DNA of 20,569 nt from JAWVZU01 sp033722075 (GCA_033722075.1 JAWVZU010000035.1:1-20569), one strand, 5' to 3'; counted from the stretch's first letter, positions 7,586-17,428 are shown. The notes: generated by a model from the sequence alone, not told the origin. Made by a program: numbers and translations.

Positions 7586-8392
7586 TCAATCAAACGGCCA
7601 GAGCTTGTTCAGCCAGCTCTCGTCGTCCTGGTTTCGGCCGGATAGATGCGGATGCCGCGGGTAGTTCATCTCGAGGACGCGTTCCGCATCGGTGCTGAGC
7701 TGGGAGAGCTCCAGTCCCTCGTAGGCTTCCGCCATGATGGCCAGCGCGTTGCCGGCGTGGGAGGTTTCCTGGAAGTTCTCCACCACGAACTGCGCCCGAT
7801 TGGCCGCGGCAACATAGGCGTCGCGCCGCAGATAGTACTCCGCAACGGTGAGCTCGTAGGCAGCCATCGCATCGCGGAGGAAGAGCATCCGCTTGCGGGC
7901 ATCTTCGGCGTACTTGCTGTCCGGGAACCGCTGCAGCAGCTCGGAAAAGTCCTGGAAAGACTGGCGGGCGAATTCCTGGTCCCGGCCCAGCGTCTCGACC
8001 GACAACAGCCGGGTCAGGAAGCCCACGTTGCGATTGAAGTTGACCAGCCCCTTCAGATAGTAGGCATAGTCCACGCTTGGATGCGTGGGATAGGTCCGGA
8101 TAAACCGATCCAGGGTGGACAGGGCCAGTTCCGGCTCGTAGTTCTTGTAGTAGCTGTAGGCCAGCTCCAGCTGGGCCTGTTCGGCATAGCGACCGAAGGG
8201 GAACCGCGACTGGAGTTGGCGATAGAGGACGATGGAACGGTCATAGGCGCCGTTGCGCATGGCGCGCCGAGCCCTCTCGTACAGCTCCGACGCCGAGACG
8301 GTCTCTTCCTGTTCCTCCCGCGACCCGCATCCGGTGACCATGGTGAGGGTCAGCGCGATCAGGATGCAGGCCAGAAGCTTGTTAAGATTCAT
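7586..8392 (-). CDS. bamD: Outer-membrane assembly lipoprotein BamD
   Basis: Essential TPR lipoprotein of the BAM complex, which inserts beta-barrel proteins into the outer membrane (earlier names ComL, YfiO). From the ATG at 8392 it is 268 residues: a lipoprotein signal peptide with lipobox VTGC (mature Cys22), then TPR-type helices including LYERARRAMRNGAYDRSIVLY, RFPFGRYAEQAQLELAYSYY and RFIRTYPTHPSVDYAYYLKG. ATGs at 8404 and 8422 are in frame; the 8422 one has an AGGA 10 nt upstream and would add ten residues before the signal peptide, so the start is unsettled. It is divergent from rluD, as in Pseudomonas, where pilS lies on its other side. Confidence 0.96.
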   Translation of the reverse strand: MNLNKLLACILIALTLTMVTGCGSREEQEETVSASELYERARRAMRNGAYDRSIVLYRQLQSRFPFGRYAEQAQLELAYSYYKNYEPELALSTLDRFIRTYPTHPSVDYAYYLKGLVNFNRNVGFLTRLLSVETLGRDQEFARQSFQDFSELLQRFPDSKYAEDARKRMLFLRDAMAAYELTVAEYYLRRDAYVAAANRAQFVVENFQETSHAGNALAIMAEAYEGLELSQLSTDAERVLEMNYPRHPHLSGRNQDDESWLNKLWPFD

Positions 8393-8439
8393 GGCAGAAA
8401 TCATGGCTGGAAAGCCGCGCATAGTAGCGAAATCCTGTC

Positions 8440-9399
8440 TTGGCCGAAACTATAGACACCACAGCGCGCATTGATGCGCACGATTCGGGACGCCGGTTAG
8501 ACCAGGTTTTGTGCGACCTGTTCCCGGACTATTCCCGTTCGCGACTGCAGACCTGGACCCGCGAGGGGGCGATCCGGGTCGACGGCGAGACCGTCAAACC
8601 CAGCATGCGCGTTCGCGGCGGAGAGGAGATCGAACTGAAGGTCGTACTCCGCGACGAAAGCACGATCGTTCCGCAGGACCTGCCGCTCGATATCGTACAC
8701 GCCGACGACGATCTCCTGGTGGTCAACAAGCCGGCCGGGCTGGTGGTCCATCCGGCGCCGGGCAACCCCGACCGGACGTTGCAGAATGCCCTCCTGCACT
8801 TCGACCCAAACCTGGGCAGTCTGCCGCGCGCGGGCATCGTCCACCGGCTCGACAAGCTCACCTCCGGGGTGATGGTCGTCGCCCGCAGTCTCCGCGCCCA
8901 TGCTTCGCTGGTGGAGCAGCTCCAATCACGCAGCATGGGCCGCGAATACGTGGCGCTGGTCTACGAGGCCCTGATCGCAGGCGGGACCGTGGACGCGCCG
9001 ATCGGTCGGCATCCTTCCGATCGCCTGCGGATGGCGGTGGTGTCCGGCGGGAAGCCGGCGACGACCCATTACCGGGTCCAGGAGCGGTTCACCGACTTCA
9101 CCTGGCTGAAGCTCAAGCTCGAGAGCGGTCGGACGCACCAGAGTCGGGTGCACATGGCCCATCTTCGGCATCCGGTCGTGGGCGATCCGGTCTACGGCGG
9201 CCGCCTGCGCCTGCCCGCCGGCGCGGGCGCGGGGCTCCTCGGCGCGTTGCAGGCCCTCGACCGGCAGGCTCTGCACGCGAGAAGACTGCGCCTGCGTCAT
9301 CCCGCTTCAGACGAGGAGCAGGTCTTCGAGGTCCCGCTGGCGGCCGATCTGGAGGCGCTGCTCGTGGCGTTGCGGAACGATGCCACTCAGTCTGTTTGA
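8440..9399 (+). CDS. rluD: 23S rRNA pseudouridine(1911/1915/1917) synthase RluD
   Basis: Modifies helix 69 of 23S rRNA during large-subunit assembly. 319 residues: an N-terminal S4 RNA-binding domain (GRRLDQVLCDLFPDYSRSRL), then the RluA-type catalytic domain with NKPAGLVVHP (96-105), HRLDKLTSG with catalytic Asp138, GDPVYGG and a DRQALHARRLRLRHP segment. The start is a TTG at 8440: a stop lies in frame at 8425-8427 and no ATG or GTG follows until residue 56. No clear ribosome binding site precedes it. Two normally conserved positions differ from the sequences I remember: HRLDKL instead of HRLDKD, and GRTHQSRVH instead of GRTHQIRVH. It overlaps pgeF by 20 bp. Confidence 0.96.
   Translation: MAETIDTTARIDAHDSGRRLDQVLCDLFPDYSRSRLQTWTREGAIRVDGETVKPSMRVRGGEEIELKVVLRDESTIVPQDLPLDIVHADDDLLVVNKPAGLVVHPAPGNPDRTLQNALLHFDPNLGSLPRAGIVHRLDKLTSGVMVVARSLRAHASLVEQLQSRSMGREYVALVYEALIAGGTVDAPIGRHPSDRLRMAVVSGGKPATTHYRVQERFTDFTWLKLKLESGRTHQSRVHMAHLRHPVVGDPVYGGRLRLPAGAGAGLLGALQALDRQALHARRLRLRHPASDEEQVFEVPLAADLEALLVALRNDATQSV
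8449..8454 (-). promoter_or_regulatory. Candidate bamD -10 element inside the rluD start
   Basis: TATAGT on the minus strand (5 of 6 to TATAAT) would place the bamD transcript start near 8442, about 20 nt before the 8422 ATG or 50 nt before the 8392 ATG. No good -35 is seen at 16-18 bp. It lies within the first codons of rluD because the two genes have almost no space between them. Confidence 0.25.
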
Positions 9400-10132
9400 G
9401 CCGGACTGGCCCCTTGCCCCTCGGATCCTTGCCGGTACGACGACCCGCGCGGGCGGCGTGAGCGGCGGGCCCTACGCGACCCTGAACCTCGGCGTTCGGT
9501 CCGGTGACGATCCCGAGGCGGTGTTAGAAAACCGGCGCCGGCTGGAACAACACCTGGGATTGCCGGTGGTCTTCCCGCGGCAGGTTCACGGAACGGAGGT
9601 GAGGGAAGCAACGTTCGCCGCGGACGAGGTCGCCGACGCCGTTTTCTCCCGACGCCCCGGCGTGGTCTGTGCCATCCTCACGGCGGACTGTTTGCCGATC
9701 CTGGTGGCGAATCGCGCCGGGGACTACGTTGCGGCCATCCATGCCGGGTGGCGCGGGTTGGCCGCGGGCGTCGTCGAAGCCTGCCTCAACCATCGCGATG
9801 CGCCGGACGACTCGCTCCATGCCTGGATCGGGCCGGCAATCTCCCAGGCGGCCTTCGAGGTCGGTGGCGAGGTGCGCGAGGCGTTCCTGGACAACCGGCC
9901 CGAGGATGAGGATCTGTTCCAGCCGAACCCGCGGGGACGCTGGCAGGCCGATCTGCCTGGCCTGGCCCGCCGGCGGCTCGCGGAGCGTGGCGTCGAGACC
10001 GTCGCCTGTGCCGATGCCTGTACCTTCCGGGACGACCGTTTCTATTCCTACCGGCGGGACGGGGATACCGGCCGCATGGCGAGCTTCATCGCCATCCGCC
10101 CGACCCTTGAGCGCTCCAAGACATTGATTTGA
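9380..10132 (+). CDS. pgeF: Peptidoglycan editing factor PgeF (YfiH/DUF152 family)
   Basis: A 250-residue member of the YfiH/laccase-domain family; in E. coli it removes misincorporated L-Ser from UDP-MurNAc-peptide precursors, and homologues act on purine nucleosides. The metal and active-site motifs are all present: PRQVHGTEV (His70), TADCLPI (Cys104), HAGWRGL (His121), WIGPAIS and YSYRRDGDTGRMA near the C-terminus. The ATG at 9380 lies inside the end of rluD, so the two are probably translationally coupled. The rluD-pgeF-clpB order matches what I recall from Pseudomonas. Its stop codon overlaps a TTGACA that may be part of the clpB promoter. Confidence 0.95.
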   Translation: MPLSLFEPDWPLAPRILAGTTTRAGGVSGGPYATLNLGVRSGDDPEAVLENRRRLEQHLGLPVVFPRQVHGTEVREATFAADEVADAVFSRRPGVVCAILTADCLPILVANRAGDYVAAIHAGWRGLAAGVVEACLNHRDAPDDSLHAWIGPAISQAAFEVGGEVREAFLDNRPEDEDLFQPNPRGRWQADLPGLARRRLAERGVETVACADACTFRDDRFYSYRRDGDTGRMASFIAIRPTLERSKTLI

Positions 10133-10157
10133 CACCGTGCGAGTCCCACTTTCTTAC
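10123..10157 (+). promoter_or_regulatory. Candidate clpB promoter region
   Basis: A perfect -35 TTGACA (10129-10134) overlaps the pgeF stop, but the -10 at 17-bp spacing (TCTTAC) is poor. A heat-shock-like alternative is ATTGATT (10123-10129), 15 bp, then CCCACTTT (10145-10152), partly matching the sigma-32 consensus CTTGAAA / CCCCATNT. Either would fit clpB, a sigma-32 gene in E. coli; neither is strong. Confidence 0.3.
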
Positions 10158-10180
10158 TAGTTGAGAGTGAGGTTCAACCC

Positions 10181-12772
<2,592 letters not shown>

Positions 12773-12787
12773 GCCGTCGAAGCACCC

Positions 12788-12821
12788 GGCCCGGCGCCCT
12801 TGACTCCGGGGGCGTCGGGCC
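12788..12821 (+). terminator. GC-rich hairpin after clpB, possible terminator
   Basis: GGCCCGGCGCCC (12788-12799) pairs with GGGCGTCGGGCC (12810-12821) in a 12-bp stem (one G-U) with a 10-base loop. It starts 15 bp after the clpB stop. Only ATACTTCT follows, not a real T-run, so termination efficiency is uncertain; it may instead stabilise the clpB 3' end. Confidence 0.5.
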
Positions 12822-12860
12822 ATACTTCTGCACAGTTAAGGGTACGATAGAGGTGTCGCG

Positions 12861-13199
12861 ATGCCGATCTACGAATATCGCTGCAGTGCCTGCGAGCATC
12901 AGCTCGAAGCGTTTCAGAAGATGAGCGATGCGCCGCTGACGGATTGTCCGGAATGCGGACAACCGGAATTGAACAAGCTGATCTCTGCCGTCGCCTTCCG
13001 TCTCAAGGGTGTTGGCTGGTACGAGACCGATTTCAAGACGGGCGACAAGAAGAACGTCGTGGAGTCGGCTGACAAGAAGGACACCGGCGCCAAGGAGGCT
13101 TCCAAGGACAAGAAGGATTCGAAGTCCGACGGCGCCAAGGGCGGGGAAACCAAGCAGTCGAAGTCGGGCGACGGGAAAGCGGCCACGGCCGCAGCCTGA
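12861..13199 (+). CDS. FmdB-type zinc-ribbon protein
   Basis: A 112-residue protein of the FmdB putative regulatory family. Residues 1-50 hold MPIYEYRC and a four-cysteine zinc ribbon (C8-x2-C11 and C29-x2-C32). From about residue 58 the chain is a low-complexity tail rich in Lys, Asp, Ser and Gly, likely disordered; many family members have similar tails. No biochemical function is established for most members. GAGGTG (12850-12855) precedes the ATG. It lies upstream of aspS, an arrangement I recall from many gammaproteobacteria, but a perfect hairpin separates the two genes. Confidence 0.9.
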   Translation: MPIYEYRCSACEHQLEAFQKMSDAPLTDCPECGQPELNKLISAVAFRLKGVGWYETDFKTGDKKNVVESADKKDTGAKEASKDKKDSKSDGAKGGETKQSKSGDGKAATAAA

Positions 13200-13217
13200 C
13201 TCGCCACACGCAATGCC

Positions 13218-13240
13218 GGACGGGACCGGATGTCCCGTCC
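13218..13240 (+). promoter_or_regulatory. Perfect 9-bp hairpin between the zinc-ribbon gene and aspS
   Basis: GGACGGGAC (13218-13226) and GTCCCGTCC (13232-13240) form a perfect stem around CGGAT. It ends 21 nt before the likely aspS ATG and about 10 nt before its ribosome binding site. No T-run follows on either strand, so it is not a classical intrinsic terminator. It could be a processing or stabilising element, or an attenuator. Confidence 0.45.
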
Positions 13241-13261
13241 AACAGATCACGAGAGGAAATG

Positions 13262-15037
13262 ATGCGCAGTCACTATTGCGGTCGGGTGACCGAAGAGCTG
13301 CTCGAACAGGACGTTGTCATCTGCGGCTGGGTAGACACCCGACGGGATCACGGCGGAGTCATCTTCATCGACCTGCGCGATCACACCGGCAAGGTGCAGG
13401 TGGTGGTCGAGCCGGAGAACGCCGTGGCCTTCGAGGCGACACGCAACGTCCGGAACGAGTACTGCATGCAGATCGAGGCGACGGTGCGGGCCCGCCCGGA
13501 GGGGCAGGTCAATCCGCGCCTGAGTACCGGCCGGGTCGAACTGGTCGCCAATCAGGTCAAGGTGCTGAACCCGTCGGCGCCGCTGCCGTTCCAGCTGGAC
13601 GAGCATGCTTCCGAGGAAACCCGCCTCAAGTATCGCTATCTGGATCTGCGCAAGCCGGAAATGCAGCGTGCCATTCGCCTTCGCTCGCGACTCACAGAAG
13701 TACTGCGGGCCTACCTGCACGGGCGCGATTTCCTGGACATCGAGACGCCGATACTTACCAAGGCGACGCCGGAAGGCGCGCGGGACTACCTGGTGCCGTC
13801 GCGTGTTCATGCCGGGAGCTTCTACGCCTTGCCCCAGTCGCCGCAGCTGTTCAAGCAGATCCTGATGATGTCCGGCATGGACCGCTATTTCCAGATCGCC
13901 CGCTGCTTCCGGGACGAGGACCTGCGGGCCGACCGGCAGCCGGAGTTCACCCAGCTGGACATCGAGATGGCCTTCGTCGACCGGGAAGCGGTCCTGGAAC
14001 TCGCGGAAGGGCTGGTCCGGGATGCCTTCAAGCAGGTGGTGGATGTCGATCTGCCGGAATTCCCGCGGATGACCTGGGACGAGGCCATGCGCCGTTTCGG
14101 CTCGGACAAGCCGGACCTGCGGATTCCGCTGGAGCTGGTCGATGTCGCGGAAGCGGTACGGCACGTCGAGTTCAAGGTATTTGCCGGCCCGGCCAACGAC
14201 GAGCACGGCCGCGTCGCGGTGCTGCGGGTGCCCGGTGGCGCCGAATTGTCCCGAAAGCAGCTGGACGGCTATGCTGACTACGTTTCCCGGTACGGTGCCA
14301 AGGGGTTGGCCTGGATCAAGGTCAACGACCGCGCCCAGGGGGCCGACGGCCTTCAGTCGCCGATCGTCAAGTTTCTCGACGGCAAGGCGATCGACGGCAT
14401 CCTGGAGCTCACCGGCGCGGAAGACGGCGACCTGCTGTTCTTCGGTGCGGGCGATTATCTGGCCGTCTCGGAATTCATGGGGGCGCTGCGTCTGCAGGTC
14501 GGCCGGGACCGGGACCTGGTCGAAGACGGCTGGCGCCCGCTGCTGGTGATCGACTTTCCGATGTTCGAATGGGACGAGGGTGAACACCGCTGGTATGCGA
14601 TGAACCATCCGTTCACCGCGCCCCGGGACGACAGTATCGAGGCTCTGGAAGCCGCGCCCGGCGACGCGGTATCCAAGGGCTATGACGTGGTCGTCAACGG
14701 CTGGGAGATCGGCGGCGGTTCCGTGCGTATCCACGACCAGGCCATGCAGGAGGCGATCTTCCGGATCCTCGGGCTGGGCGAAGCGGAAGCCAACGAGAAA
14801 TTCGGGTTCCTGCTCGAAGCGTTGCGCTACGGTTGTCCGCCCCACGGCGGCATCGCCTTCGGGTTGGACCGCCTGGCCGCGCTGATGGTCGGCAGTGATT
14901 CGATTCGCGACGTGATTGCCTTCCCCAAGACCACCAGCGCGACCGACCTGCTGACGGATGCGCCCTCGGCCGTGGATGTGGACCAGCTCCGGCAACTGCA
15001 CGTCAGCGTGTTGCCGCCCCTCAAGCAGGACGCGTGA
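13262..15037 (+). CDS. aspS: Aspartate--tRNA(Asp/Asn) ligase
   Basis: Class IIb aminoacyl-tRNA synthetase, 591 residues. It has an N-terminal OB-fold anticodon-binding domain (CGWVDTRRDHGGVIFIDLRD), motif 2 (CFRDEDLRADRQPEFTQ), a bacterial GAD insertion domain in the middle (KVFAGPANDEHGR, YGAKGLAWIKV), and motif 3 (GIAFGLDRLAALM). Tandem ATGs occur at 13259 and 13262; the second is 5 nt from GAGAGG and is preferred, though homologues are annotated with either. The OB fold has His (H31, counting both Met) and Gly82 where E. coli has Leu and Lys, as I recall for non-discriminating enzymes that also charge tRNA-Asn. The stop overlaps the nudB start by 4 bp. Confidence 0.97.
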   Translation: MRSHYCGRVTEELLEQDVVICGWVDTRRDHGGVIFIDLRDHTGKVQVVVEPENAVAFEATRNVRNEYCMQIEATVRARPEGQVNPRLSTGRVELVANQVKVLNPSAPLPFQLDEHASEETRLKYRYLDLRKPEMQRAIRLRSRLTEVLRAYLHGRDFLDIETPILTKATPEGARDYLVPSRVHAGSFYALPQSPQLFKQILMMSGMDRYFQIARCFRDEDLRADRQPEFTQLDIEMAFVDREAVLELAEGLVRDAFKQVVDVDLPEFPRMTWDEAMRRFGSDKPDLRIPLELVDVAEAVRHVEFKVFAGPANDEHGRVAVLRVPGGAELSRKQLDGYADYVSRYGAKGLAWIKVNDRAQGADGLQSPIVKFLDGKAIDGILELTGAEDGDLLFFGAGDYLAVSEFMGALRLQVGRDRDLVEDGWRPLLVIDFPMFEWDEGEHRWYAMNHPFTAPRDDSIEALEAAPGDAVSKGYDVVVNGWEIGGGSVRIHDQAMQEAIFRILGLGEAEANEKFGFLLEALRYGCPPHGGIAFGLDRLAALMVGSDSIRDVIAFPKTTSATDLLTDAPSAVDVDQLRQLHVSVLPPLKQDA

Positions 15038-15465
15038 CCAGGCCCGGCCGCCGTGCCGAATCGGTCCTGGTAGTCGTCTACACCCGGACCGGCCTGGCGC
15101 TGGTGCTGGAGCGGGTCAAACCGGCCGGCTTCTGGCAGTCGGTGACCGGCACCCTCCACAGCGAGGAACTGCCGTCCGCGGCCGCCCGGCGTGAGCTTCT
15201 GGAGGAAACGGGAATCGACGCTCGGCCTACCGCGGCGGGCGTCATGCGGACCTTCGAGATCCTGCCCGAACTCCGCGACCGCTACCCACCCTCGGTGAGC
15301 ACCAACCTGGAACACGAGTTTCGGGTGGAATTGGCGGATCGGTGCCCGGTCAAGCTGAGCGAGCGGGAACATACGCGCCTCGAGTGGCTGCCCCTGGGGG
15401 AAGCCGCCGAGCGGGTGTTTTCCTGGACCAACCGGGCCGCCCTGCGTGACATCCTTCATGCCTGA
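15034..15465 (+). CDS. nudB: Dihydroneopterin triphosphate diphosphatase (Nudix)
   Basis: A 143-residue Nudix hydrolase; NudB removes pyrophosphate from dihydroneopterin triphosphate in folate synthesis. The Nudix box fits the consensus G-x5-E-x7-R-E-U-x-E-E-x-G-U exactly: G39, E45, R53-E54, E57-E58, G60, I61. FWQSVTGTLH (33-42) and the position after aspS support NudB rather than a generic Nudix protein. The GTG start at 15034 overlaps the aspS stop (GTGA), with CAGGA just upstream, so the genes are coupled. Confidence 0.92.
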   Translation: MTRPGRRAESVLVVVYTRTGLALVLERVKPAGFWQSVTGTLHSEELPSAAARRELLEETGIDARPTAAGVMRTFEILPELRDRYPPSVSTNLEHEFRVELADRCPVKLSEREHTRLEWLPLGEAAERVFSWTNRAALRDILHA

Positions 15466-16096
15466 CCGGCCCCGCCCGGTGGTCCTGACCCATGGAATGT
15501 GGCTGGGCGCGTGGAGCCTCGTTCCCCTGGCACGGCATCTCACGGCGCAGGGCCTCGAAGTCCATCGTTTCGGCTATTCCTCCCGCCATAGTACCGCGGC
15601 AGAGCACGCAAAACGGCTGGCGGCCTTCGCTGCGGATTTCGGCCCGGTTGACCTGGTTGCTCACAGTCTCGGGGGGATCGTGGCCCTGCATGCGTGCGGA
15701 TTGTTGCCCCAGCCGGCGGGCAAGGCAGTGCTCATCGGTTCGCCGATCGGTGGCAGCCGGGCCGCGCGGCGCTTCGCCGGGTGGCCGGGCGGACCGTCGA
15801 TGCTCGGCCTGGCCGCCGAGGACCTGGTGCGACCGGCGCCGGCTCCTCCCAGCCACTGGGCGGTCGGGATGATTGCCGGGCGAGTCCGGCTGGGCCTCGG
15901 CGTACTGGCGGGGGGCGGGCGGTTTGCCGGCGACGGTACGGTGGCCCTGGAGGAGACGCGCGAGGACTGGCTGGCCGATCATCTGGTTGTGGCGGAGAGC
16001 CATACCTCGCTGCAACTCTCACGCCGGGTGGCCCGCCAGGTCGCCGCATTTCTGCGCAAGGGCGCTTTCGACCCCGATCCGGATCCCGGAAAATGA
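15458..16096 (+). CDS. Alpha/beta-fold hydrolase (lipase/esterase-like)
   Basis: A 212-residue cytoplasmic alpha/beta hydrolase with an intact predicted triad: Ser70 in the elbow VAHSLGG, Asp159 in GDGTV and His182 in SHTSL. The oxyanion-hole region is VVLTHGMW (8-15). The layout resembles small putative lipase or acyltransferase proteins; the substrate is unknown. The ATG at 15458 overlaps the end of nudB by 8 bp; a GTG at 15446 would add four residues. There is no signal peptide. It sits between nudB and yebC, where many relatives have no such gene. Confidence 0.85.
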   Translation: MPDRPRPVVLTHGMWLGAWSLVPLARHLTAQGLEVHRFGYSSRHSTAAEHAKRLAAFAADFGPVDLVAHSLGGIVALHACGLLPQPAGKAVLIGSPIGGSRAARRFAGWPGGPSMLGLAAEDLVRPAPAPPSHWAVGMIAGRVRLGLGVLAGGGRFAGDGTVALEETREDWLADHLVVAESHTSLQLSRRVARQVAAFLRKGAFDPDPDPGK

Positions 16097-16102
16097 TACA
16101 AT
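16094..16102 (+). promoter_or_regulatory. Candidate extended -10 promoter for yebC-ruvCAB
   Basis: TGATACAAT matches an extended -10 (TGnTATAAT) with one mismatch. It overlaps the stop of the hydrolase gene (TGA 16094-16096). No -35 match is seen at normal spacing, which extended -10 promoters can tolerate. Transcription would start near 16109, leaving a leader of about 26 nt before yebC. Confidence 0.4.
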
Positions 16103-16134
16103 CCCGCGGTTTTGGAGACCGGACTGACCGAACC

Positions 16135-16872
16135 ATGGCAGGTCACAGCAAGTGGGCCAATATCCAGCATCGCAAGAAGGCCCAGGACAAGAAGCGCGGC
16201 AAGATCTTCACCAAGCTGATTCGCGAGATCACGGTGGCGGCCCGGGAGGGCGGCGGGGATCCGGATACCAACCCCAGATTGCGTCTGGCGGTGGACAAGG
16301 CCAATGCCGCCAACATGCCCAAGGAAAACATCGAGCGGGCGATCAAGAAAGCCACCGGCGAACTCGAGGGCGTGACCTACGAGGAAATCCGCTATGAGGG
16401 TTATCTGGGCGGGGTGGCGGTCATGGTCGACTGCCTGACCGACAACCGCAATCGCACCGTTGCCGAGGTGCGCCACACCTTCGACAAGCATGGCGGGTCC
16501 CTAGGTACCGAGGGTTCGGTCGCCTACATGTTCGAGAAGCGCGGTATCATCACGTTTCCGCCCGAGTCCGACGAGGATTCCATCATGCTGGCCGCGCTGG
16601 ACGCCGGCGCCGACGATATCGAAACCGACGACGATGGTTCGATCGAGGTACTCACCAGCCCGGATGCCTACGGCTCGGTCCGCAAGGGCCTGCTGGACGC
16701 AGGGCTGGAACCGGTGGATTCGGAACTGACCATGCGCCCCATGAACTGGGTCGAACTGGATGTGGAAACCGGCCGGAAGGTGCTCGAGTTCCTGGACGTG
16801 CTGGACGATCTGGATGACACGCAGAGCGTCCACTCCAATGCGGACATCCCGTCCGAGTCCTACGCCGACTGA
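16135..16872 (+). CDS. yebC: YebC/PmpR family protein
   Basis: A 245-residue member of the YebC/TACO1 family, described both as DNA-binding regulators and, more recently, as ribosome-associated factors easing translation stalls. The N-terminus MAGHSKWANIQHRKKAQDKK is canonical, followed by FTKLIREITVAAREGG, NMPKENIERAIKKATG and DNRNRTVAEVRH. The usual YEGYGPGG segment reads YEGYLGG, one residue shorter. The C-terminus has a short acidic extension (from about DVLDDLDDTQS). The frame is open far upstream, but this ATG is fixed by homology. The ribosome binding site is weak. It precedes ruvC as in E. coli. Confidence 0.96.
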   Translation: MAGHSKWANIQHRKKAQDKKRGKIFTKLIREITVAAREGGGDPDTNPRLRLAVDKANAANMPKENIERAIKKATGELEGVTYEEIRYEGYLGGVAVMVDCLTDNRNRTVAEVRHTFDKHGGSLGTEGSVAYMFEKRGIITFPPESDEDSIMLAALDAGADDIETDDDGSIEVLTSPDAYGSVRKGLLDAGLEPVDSELTMRPMNWVELDVETGRKVLEFLDVLDDLDDTQSVHSNADIPSESYAD

Positions 16873-16888
16873 TCGCCACGACAGGGCC

Positions 16889-17428
16889 TTGACCAAAGCA
16901 GACGCCAAGCAGTCCATCGGACCGGTACGGATCCTCGGCATCGATCCGGGCTCGGTCGCCACCGGGATCGGTTGCATCGACTTCGATCCGCGCGGCCCGC
17001 GCCACGTGCACCATGCGGTGATCGCCTGCGGCGGCGGCCCGTTTCCGGAACGCCTCAAGATCATCTTCGAGGGTGTCACCGCCCTGATCCAGGAGTTACG
17101 TCCCGATCAGGTGGCGGTGGAGAACGTGTTCGTCAGTCGTAATGCCGACTCCGCCCTGAAGCTGGGGCAGGCGCGCGGTGCGGCCATTTGTGCGGCGGTG
17201 GCGATGCAGAAGCCGGTGTTCGAATATGCGCCGCGCCAGGTCAAGAAGGCCATTGTCGGCCGTGGTGGCGCCGAGAAACGCCAGATCCAGCACATGATCC
17301 GGGTCCTCCTGAACGTTGAGGAAAAACTGGCAGAAGATGCCGCCGATGCCCTCGGCGTGGCGATCTGCCATGCGCACTATGCCGAAACCGAGCGGCGCAT
17401 CGGCAGCGACCTGAGGAGGCGCGCATGA
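16889..17428 (+). CDS. ruvC: Holliday junction endonuclease RuvC
   Basis: A 179-residue RNase H-fold resolvase that cuts Holliday junctions held by RuvAB. The four catalytic acids are present: Asp19 in LGIDPGS, Glu78 in VAVENVF, and Asp150 and Asp153 in EDAADALGVAICH. NADSALKLGQARGAA and APRQVKKAIVG are typical. I chose the TTG at 16889, preceded by ACAGGG at short spacing; an in-frame ATG at 16838 lies inside yebC and has no ribosome binding site. It overlaps ruvA by 4 bp (ATGA). Confidence 0.95.
   Translation: MTKADAKQSIGPVRILGIDPGSVATGIGCIDFDPRGPRHVHHAVIACGGGPFPERLKIIFEGVTALIQELRPDQVAVENVFVSRNADSALKLGQARGAAICAAVAMQKPVFEYAPRQVKKAIVGRGGAEKRQIQHMIRVLLNVEEKLAEDAADALGVAICHAHYAETERRIGSDLRRRA

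Noticed and set aside
10106..10120. Near-palindrome CTTGAGCGCTCCAAG before clpB, considered as a CIRCE/HrcA site
   Set aside because: It lies in the pgeF coding region and does not match the CIRCE half-sites or their 9-bp spacing.
13247..15001. Open frame of 584 codons on the minus strand, opposite aspS
   Set aside because: Antisense shadow of aspS with the His/Arg/Gln-rich composition typical of such frames and no domain.
15694..16134. Long in-frame extension upstream of yebC
   Set aside because: The stretch overlaps the hydrolase in another frame; the canonical YebC N-terminus begins at 16135.
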